Below, piece after piece: positions 57,541 to 64,000 of a stretch of DNA of 64,000 nucleotides. The notes beneath the pieces are model-generated. The model saw only the letters and a program-made list of their open reading frames with translations, was not told the origin of the DNA and did no database searches. Origin of the DNA: Myrica gale (lineage: Eukaryota > Streptophyta > Magnoliopsida > Fagales > Myricaceae); assembly GCA_963930655.1 (NCBI GenBank), contig OZ005601.1, positions 9,048,001 through 9,112,000 on the forward strand, read 5' to 3'. Position 1 is the stretch's first letter. Each line of letters starts with the position of its first letter. The position numbers were made by a program, and so were the translations under genes.

Positions 57541-57817
57541 TGAAGAAAATGAAGAACCAAAATAAAAGACGAATGATGAACAGAGAGTTTGTAGAGCAAA
57601 TGCTCGTGAGAAAAATGATCTCTCTAATTGATTTGCTACACAGTGAGGCAACGCCCTTATACAGAGAGCAGTAACCGAAAAGAAAGAGAAAAAACTCTAA
57701 CAAACTACACGTGTAAGAAATGTACAGGAAGAGAAATAAAATACAGAGCATATAATAGCTATGTAACAAACCTACGTAACAAATTCTGCAGCTACGTAAC
57801 AAACCAAAATTCTAACA
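57541..57817 (-). repeat. 3' LTR of the full-length Copia
   Basis: 277 bp, pairs with 62204-62480. About six substitutions and no indels by eye. Confidence 0.93.
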
Positions 57818-57824
57818 CTCCCCC

Positions 57825-60800
57825 TCAAGATGGAGTGTGTAAGTTGTGCACACCCATCTTGCGAAGGAGGTGATGAAACTGAGTAGCTGCAAGACCCTTC
57901 GTGAGTAAGTCAGCAAGCTGTTCATGTGAGGGAACGTGTAATGTCCGAAGCAAGCCTGACTGAACCTTCTCTCGCACAATGTGACAGTCGATGTCTATGT
58001 GCTTCGTCCTTTCGTGAAAGACTGGGTTAGCAGCGATATGTATGGCTGCTTTATTGTCGCAAAACAGAAGAGAAGGTCGCAGATGATTTACGGTGAGGTC
58101 TCTGAGTAAGCATGTTAACCAAGTCAATTCGCAACAGGTGGAGGCCATGGACCTGTACTCCGCCTTTGCTGAAGACCGAGATACGGTCTGTTGCTTCTTC
58201 GATTTCCATGAAATGAGAGAATGCCCGAGAAACACGCAAAAACCAGTAACCGACTTCCTTGTATCTGAACAAGATGCCCTGTCAGCATCGCAGAAAGCCT
58301 TTAGATGTAACTCAGAATTTACGGGAAAGAATAAACCTTGTCCACGTGTGGCTTTTAAGTAGCAGAGGACGTGGTGAGCAGCATTCATGTGTGGCTGCTT
58401 AGGAGAGTCTAAGAACTGACTAAGCACTTGCATAGAATAGGCCAAATCAGGTCTGGTGATAGTCAAATAGAGTAGTTTTCCAACTAATCTTCGATAGGCA
58501 GTAGCATCTTCAATTGGTTCCCCTTCAAAACGACTAAGTTTGAGATTCTGTGGTATGAGACATTTCGCAGGACGAGCTCCAAGAAAACCTGCATCAGCTA
58601 GTACCTCTAAAGCATATTTCCTCTGACAGACGGAAATTCCTTTTGAGGATCGGGCGATTTCCAATCCAAGGAAAAACTTCAACACACCGAGATCTTTGAG
58701 TTTGAATTTCAAATCAAGAAGCTGCTTGAACTTGTGGATGAAATCGATGTCAGTGCCAGCAAGTATGATATCATCGACATACACCAGAATGGTCGTGTAT
58801 GAGCAGCCTGTGGTTTTGGTGAAAAGAGAATAATCTGCTCTTGATTAAACAAATCCTTGGGAAAGGATGAAGGCAGAGATCTTGTCAAACCACTGGCATG
58901 AAGCTTGCTTCAGGCCGTAAATGGATTTGTGCAATCGACATACAAGGGGTTCCCCATGCTCCCCCTGCTGCTCATACCCGGGAGGAAGAGTCATGTAGAC
59001 TTCTCTTGATGGAGGTGCCAGTGCTTGATTGCTGCAACTGCCAGAAGAGTTTTAACAGTGGCTAATTTTTCCACGGGAGAGAAGGTTTCTGTGTAATCCA
59101 ATCCAGCACGCTGGGTGTAGCCTCGTGCAACTAAGCGTGCCTTCTTCCTTTCTTCAGTGCCATCAGCATGAAATTTAGATTTGTACACCCACTTACATGA
59201 CACGGGTGTCTTATGAGGAGGCAAGGGACAAATGGACCAGGTATTATTGCTGACTAAGGCCTGGTACTCAGCATCTATCGCAGCACACCAAGCAGGAGAA
59301 GATCGAGCCTCATGGTAATGTTGAGGGTCAATAGTGGAAGAAATGGACAGAGAAAAAGCACGGTGAGCGGGAGAGAGGTTATCATAAGAGAGAAAAGAAG
59401 ATAATGACTGAGAAGTACCTGATCGGGGTGAAGGACCTGTCGACGGGATGACAGATTGTGTAAGAGAAGCCTGAGAGGCCAGGGAGCAGTGGTAGTCTTG
59501 GAGATATGTAGGAGGCCTGCGTGGTCGAGAAGAACGACGAGGGAGAGCAGGTGGAGAGGCAAAGGATGATGCAGGCAGAGGAGATAGGGAAGAATGTTGA
59601 GGTGGTGGTGTAGAAGATGAAATAGTAGAGGAAGAGGTAACAGAGGGTCGAGAACTCTCGGTGACAGGAAGAGGACAAAAGAGTCGATCAAGGTCAGAGG
59701 GCAAAGGAGAGGTAGAGTGAAATGATGAGGTATCATGGAGAGTGAAATGATGAGGTATCATGGAAAGGGAAAATGAACTCGGGGAAAACAACATCACGAG
59801 AGATAAAGAACTGCTTTGTAGCTAAGTCATATAATCGATATGCTTTCATTCCTGGTGATTAACCAATGAATATGCAAGCACGAGCACGGGGATCAAACTT
59901 GGATCGAGTACGATGGAGGGTGGAGGCATAGCAGAGACACCCAAAAACTCTAAGGTGAGAGTAGGAAGGTTTTGTGGAAAAAAGTACTTCATAAGGGGAT
60001 CGGTTTGAGAGATGAGGAGAAGGTATTCGGTTTATGATGTATGTAGCAGTCAAAACACATTCCCCCCAGAAGGACAGAGGAAGATTTGCTTGGAAACGTA
60101 ATGCTCGTGCCACATTGAGGAGATGCTGGTGTTTACGCTCCACAACACCATTTTGTTGTGGAGTTTCAACACAGCTAAGATGGTGAATGATGCCTTTGGA
60201 GGCATAGAAGTCTGGTATGTTGAACTCAATGTCATTGTCAGATCGTATGCACTTGATTTTGGTGGAGAATTGAGTGTCAATGAGATGGTAGAAATTTTGT
60301 AGGAGAGACTGTGTTTGAGACTTGGAGTGCATGAGGTAAACCCATGTGATTTTGCTAAAATCATCAACGATGGTAGGGAAATACTTTGATCCATCATTAG
60401 AGACAGTAGAAAAGGGACCCCAAATATCGCAATGTATTAAATCAAACTTTGAATTGGAACTATTGGTGGACAAAGGAAATGATAAACGATGTTGCTTGGC
60501 AAGAGGGCAGATATCACAGTGATTGCATTGAGTAACATGTATGTCAGATACACTTTTGGTTAAAAAACTAAGTCTAGAAAATGAGAGATGTCCAAGCCGT
60601 CGATGCCAGAGGTCAAAAGCTTTGTCAGTGGTGGCAACTAGAGCTGAAGAAAGTGGTAGATTGGATGAGACAACATCTGTGTGGAGGTGATAAAGGCCAT
60701 TGTCAAGCTTCCCCACTCCAATCGTCATCCAAGTAGACAGGTCCTGTATAAAATACGAATGGGAAAGAAAAATCAGACAACAATTGTGCTTTTGAATGAG

Positions 60801-61427
60801 TTTGCTAGCTGATATCAAGTTGAAGGAAAAACTTGGAACACAGCACTTCTGTCAAAATGAGTGAGTCTGAGAGAATCACAGTGCCCATGTGAGTGACTGG
60901 TACCCGAACACCAGTGGGAAGAGTCACAGTAGCATTCATAGATCTGGTTATTGTAGTCAAGTGTGAAAGAGAGCACACCACATGGTCGGTTGCTTCTGTG
61001 TCCAGGACCATTAGATTGAGTGATGCTTACCTGAGAAGGTAGAGGTTGAAGGATGAGATGGACTAGCACTTTGTAGCTGTAAATTTCCCACCTGATTCAC
61101 GGATGGTTGACTTCTAGAGAATTGCTGCAGTTGGGGTTTCAGCATGGAAAGAATCTTCTGGCATTGATCTGGAGTGATGGTGAGCTAAGAAAGATCTGGT
61201 AATGCAGTTGAAGAATTTGCAGTGACTTGGTTCACGGCAGGTTGTAAATTCCTGTTCTTAGTGAAGTTGAATCCTGGTGGAAACCCATGAAGTCTATAGC
61301 ATTTGTCTTGAGTGTGACCAACCTTTCCACAGTGGCTGCATATAGGTTTTTCTTTCCTGGTGCTCTGCCCATACTGCCTCTGGTTTGGCCTATACACAGC
61401 ATTTGCAATGGAGACATTGCTTTCCAA
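57825..61427 (-). pseudogene. Copia pol pseudogene
   Basis: Pieces in order on the minus strand: zinc knuckle CSHCGKVGHTQDKC (61427-61185); protease (61011-60805) reading DTEA at the active site where DTGA or DSGA is expected; integrase (60818-59859) with WHRRLGH, CNHCDIC and acidic residues in [15 protein letters not shown] and [10 protein letters not shown]; reverse transcriptase N-part (59797-58991); reverse transcriptase C-part with YVDDIILAGT and RNase H (58784-57825; FCDADRASCSD, FCDNKAAIHIA). Frames shift between pieces. Near 59012 a small deletion removes the region with the first catalytic aspartate of the reverse transcriptase, and a TAA interrupts the frame near 58847. It cannot replicate itself. 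Confidence 0.9.
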
Positions 61428-61442
61428 GTCTTGTCAAGGAGA

Positions 61443-62186
61443 CTAAGCAGAATTGGAAGATACATGGTAAGATTTGCTGATAAAAGCCACAGAGTTGTGA
61501 CTTTGAGACATAGCAGATACCTCTCTCTGTCGTTCTTCTTGTAAAACAAGAGAAAAAACTCTGTTAACAGACGACAAAGGGTCCATGAGGAGGATCTGAC
61601 CTCGTGTGGAAGAATATGAGTCATCAAGACCCATGAGCAACTGCATTACATGTTCTTCAGATTGGTAAGCACTGCACTGTTGGGGTCTGAAATTGGCTAA
61701 CTCCTCCCAAAGTCCTTTCAATCGGGTGTAATAGGAAATCACAGAACCATGATTTTGTGAAAGTGACGAAATGGTCTTTTGGATTTGATAAATCCTGGGA
61801 CCATTACTTTGGCTAAATCTCTCTTTCAAGTCAGTCCAAATCTGGCGTGATGTGTTCATATAGAGAACATTGGTGCTCATTTCTTTTGGAATAGAATTGA
61901 CGATCCAGGCAGACACCACCATGTTGCATCTTCGCAAAGCTGAGTACCTAGGATCGGTCTGTGGAAGTTCAGGAATTGTGCCATCAACAAAGTCTTCTTT
62001 GTTCTTGACACTAAGAGCCATAATCATGGACCTACTCCAGCTGGAGTAATTTTCTTCATTTAAAATGAGGGAAACAAGTTGCAAACCAGTGTTTTCTCCA
62101 TGATGGAGGTAAAAGAGACTTGCTGGGTCATCATCAACATTAGCAAGGGTTCTATCATCATCATCGGAAGCCATGACAGTGAGCAA
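61443..62186 (-). CDS. Copia Gag (capsid part)
   Basis: A 247-codon frame. After a short leader, MASDDDDRTL begins the Gag region, with LFYLHHGENTGLQLVS, LNEENYSSWSRSMIMAL and the retrotransposon-gag helices (IWTDLKERFSQSNGPRIYQI, GLWEELANFRPQQC). It ends at a TAG in frame with the zinc-knuckle part downstream, so Gag is cut from its nucleocapsid domain. Related to the Gag start of the deleted Copia at 25466, but not a close copy. Confidence 0.88.
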   Translation of the reverse strand: MLTVMASDDDDRTLANVDDDPASLFYLHHGENTGLQLVSLILNEENYSSWSRSMIMALSVKNKEDFVDGTIPELPQTDPRYSALRRCNMVVSAWIVNSIPKEMSTNVLYMNTSRQIWTDLKERFSQSNGPRIYQIQKTISSLSQNHGSVISYYTRLKGLWEELANFRPQQCSAYQSEEHVMQLLMGLDDSYSSTRGQILLMDPLSSVNRVFSLVLQEERQREVSAMSQSHNSVAFISKSYHVSSNSA

Positions 62187-62203
62187 CTATTGCTCTGATA
62201 CCG

Positions 62204-62480
62204 TGAAGAAAATGAAGAACCAAAAAAAAAGACGAATGATGAACAGAGAGTTTGTAGAGCAAATGCTCGTGAGAAAAATGACCTCTCTAATTGATTTGCT
62301 ACACAGTGAGGCAACGCCCTTATACAGAGAGCAGTAACCGAAAAGAAAGAGAAAAAACTCTAACAAACTACACGTGTAAGAAATGTACAGGAAGAGAAAT
62401 AAAATACAAAGCATATAATAGCTACGTAACAAACCTACGTAACAAATTATGCAGCTACGTAACAAACCGAAATTCTAACA
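62204..62480 (-). repeat. 5' LTR of the full-length Copia
   Basis: 277 bp; the element promoter should lie here. See the partner at 57541. Confidence 0.93.
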
Positions 62481-62584
62481 GTTTGCACGCCCCCAAATTC
62501 AGCGCCCCCTTTTCTTTTTCTTCTCATTATTTTCTTGGCATCAGTGTCCCTTTTAAATTCCTCTTACCTAGCAGGTTAAGATAA

Positions 62585-62773
62585 AGAGGGTGTTCGGTTG
62601 AGTTGTGTTTTGAGAATTTTTTGAGTTTTGAGAATTTTTAGGTGATGTTAACTTTATTGGTATACGTGTTATAGTTTTTTTATGTAGTGTTAAAAATGAT
62701 GTTTGGTTGTAGAATTTTTTGTATTATGAAGATTCTAAAAAATCTTGAGAATAATGGTTAAACGAACATGCCC
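62585..62773 (-). mobile_element. MITE family A, copy 3 (inverted)
   Basis: Carries GGGTGTTCGGTT and CGAACATGCCC ends and the inverse of the family interior (TTTTTATGTAGTGTTAAAAA). TAA precedes it, but the right flank has drifted, so the ends are approximate. Confidence 0.78.
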
Positions 62774-63690
62774 TTTGTCTCAAGCATTGAGTAGTTTCTC
62801 TTGAAAGTACAAAAGAAAAGTCGGGGTTCTTTTGTTCACCTAATTATTATCAGCTTTTGTCTAACCACAGGGGTTCTTTTATCTCGAAGTTAACTTTTTT
62901 TTCGCCTGTTTATTATGTCTCCATATCAATCTCAATCCATCAATTATTAAAATAACTATTTACTTTAACTTTTGAAAAATGAGAAAAAATACAAAATGAT
63001 TTAAATGTCTAAGACAAAAGTACTACAAATATTAAAAAAATAAAATTAAAATAATTTTTTAAACAATAATCTATTTATTTTTTTTATAAATTTCTTAAAT
63101 TCTTATTTATTTTTCAAAAATTTTGTCTTTGATGGACTTTCATCATTTTACATATGAGTTTGTCTAATTTATAAATGCTATTTTAATAGTTGAGGAGTCC
63201 ATATTAATTTTATCTATAATTATGGGTGAACTATAATTTCCCCTTAAATATATTATTTTTATATGCATACTGCATCTGCCTTGTTTCGGAGATGAAGGAT
63301 GCATGCACGGAGGCTGCGCCTGCCCGGTCCAAGTTAGAGGTTGAAAAGTACTTCAATGGCAAGGACCCTTGACGCTAAGAGAAAATTATACTAATAATAT
63401 AATTCAAGAGAATGAAATAATATTTTTTAAAATATTATTATGATTCCCAAATCCTATAAAATCAAGTGGCGGGGCATAGATTCCTTTTGCAAATCATAGC
63501 TAGGCTGAATTCTAAAGTGGAGATGATTAGTAGCCAAATTGCATGGTTGTCAGCATAATATTTATTTGTTTTATACTTTTAAATATCCCAACCCAGGTTA
63601 AAAAAATTGCACCCTTTAAGTAAGTACCAAAGTGATATATATATTCAGATTTAAAAGCGGATGAGAATAACCAAAGAATTAGAAAATATT
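62774..63690. other. Intergenic spacer
   Basis: AT-rich, with no supported gene or element. Confidence 0.5.
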
Positions 63691-63692
63691 TA

Positions 63693-63871
63693 GGCTGTGT
63701 TTGCATTGTAAAATTTTATCATTCCTAAAATTTTAACACAATAAAATATTACAATATAATCTCTCTCCCATCAAATCATTACTTTTTTCACTATAAAGAT
63801 ATAAAAATTTACATATCTCTTCACTTTTTCACTAAACTCAATACCTAAAATTTTATCAAACAAATCCACAG
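63693..63871 (+). mobile_element. MITE family B, copy 5
   Basis: 179 bp, GGCTGTGTTTG at the left and CAAATCCACAG at the right, with TTA on each side (63690-63692, 63872-63874). The most diverged copy of the family in the window. Confidence 0.83.
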
Positions 63872-63874
63872 TTA

Positions 63875-64000
63875 GATATGCATAGTAGTTCAGTGGAATC
63901 AACAAAAATAGGCTAAGAATATCCGGATAAAGTCGGCCTTAATGAGTTAATGGCAATAAGATATTTTACACCGACCAAAGGAATTTATAACATACATAAA
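63875..64000. repeat. Segmental duplication block D, copy II
   Basis: Matches 38964-39140 (GTAGTTCAGT, CGGCCTTAAT, TTTTACACCGACCAAAGGAA) and runs off the window. Shows that the duplicated tract continues beyond the about 11 kb that separates blocks C and D here. Confidence 0.8.

Larger units (their letters stand above)
57541..62480 (-). mobile_element. Full-length but defective Copia retrotransposon (4,940 bp)
   Basis: LTRs 57541-57817 and 62204-62480 are each 277 bp and differ at about six positions (roughly 2%). The perfect duplication GTTTG flanks it (57536-57540, 62481-62485). On the minus strand the site after the 5' LTR reads CGGTATCAGAGC, one base off the usual TGGTATCAGAGC, and a GAGGGGGAG purine tract precedes the 3' LTR. 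The domain order Gag, protease, integrase, reverse transcriptase, RNase H is that of Copia, but the frame is broken several times. Confidence 0.95.

Overview
This is a plant nuclear window, almost certainly from a eudicot. The evidence is intron-rich genes with GT-AG splicing, a QALGGH-type zinc-finger gene, a plastid-targeted starch debranching enzyme, and a dense mix of Copia, TRIM, hAT, CACTA, SINE, LINE and MITE elements in AT-rich intergenic DNA. There are no bacterial-type operons. The species cannot be fixed from the sequence alone.

Four host genes are supported, all on the minus strand: a ZAT5-like C2H2 repressor (44-1024, one exon), a pullulanase-type limit dextrinase (14095-24558, 28 exons, 967 aa by my splice reading), a DUF1635 coiled-coil protein (28196-28976, two exons) and a shugoshin (34750-37309, 11 exons, 364 aa). 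Zinc finger, limit dextrinase and shugoshin also lie close together in Arabidopsis around At5g0432x-At5g0439x (from memory), so this is probably a conserved block inflated by transposons. The genes serve unrelated processes (transcription, plastid starch breakdown, centromeric cohesion) and are neighbours by ancestry, not a pathway.

Layout. 1-5.9 kb: zinc finger and AT-rich spacer with one MITE. 5.9-11.1 kb: a complete non-autonomous CACTA element carrying a captured polyamine-oxidase exon and a nested MITE. 12.4-12.7 kb: a TRIM. 14-24.6 kb: limit dextrinase. 25.5-27.2 kb: a young, internally deleted Copia with identical LTRs. 28-29 kb: DUF1635 gene. 32.4-32.7 kb: a SINE. 34.7-37.3 kb: shugoshin. 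37.4-39.1 kb: a block that recurs in pieces at 49.3-52.9 kb and 63.9-64.0 kb. 39-43 kb: TRIM elements. 45.1-49.3 kb: an hAT element with a broken transposase and a 146-bp-arm hairpin full of a palindromic decamer. 50-52.5 kb: a MITE cluster and a LINE-like insertion. 53.7-56.5 kb: two non-autonomous hAT elements, one hosting a truncated retroposon. 57.5-62.5 kb: a full-length but defective Copia.

I found no convincing new biological system such as a defence locus, CRISPR array or biosynthetic cluster. The novelty lies in transposon biology (gene capture, an in-frame Copia deletion derivative, the hAT hairpin, new MITE/TRIM families with visible target-site duplications and empty sites) and in a tandem exon duplication in shugoshin. 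Coordinates and splice sites were read by eye.
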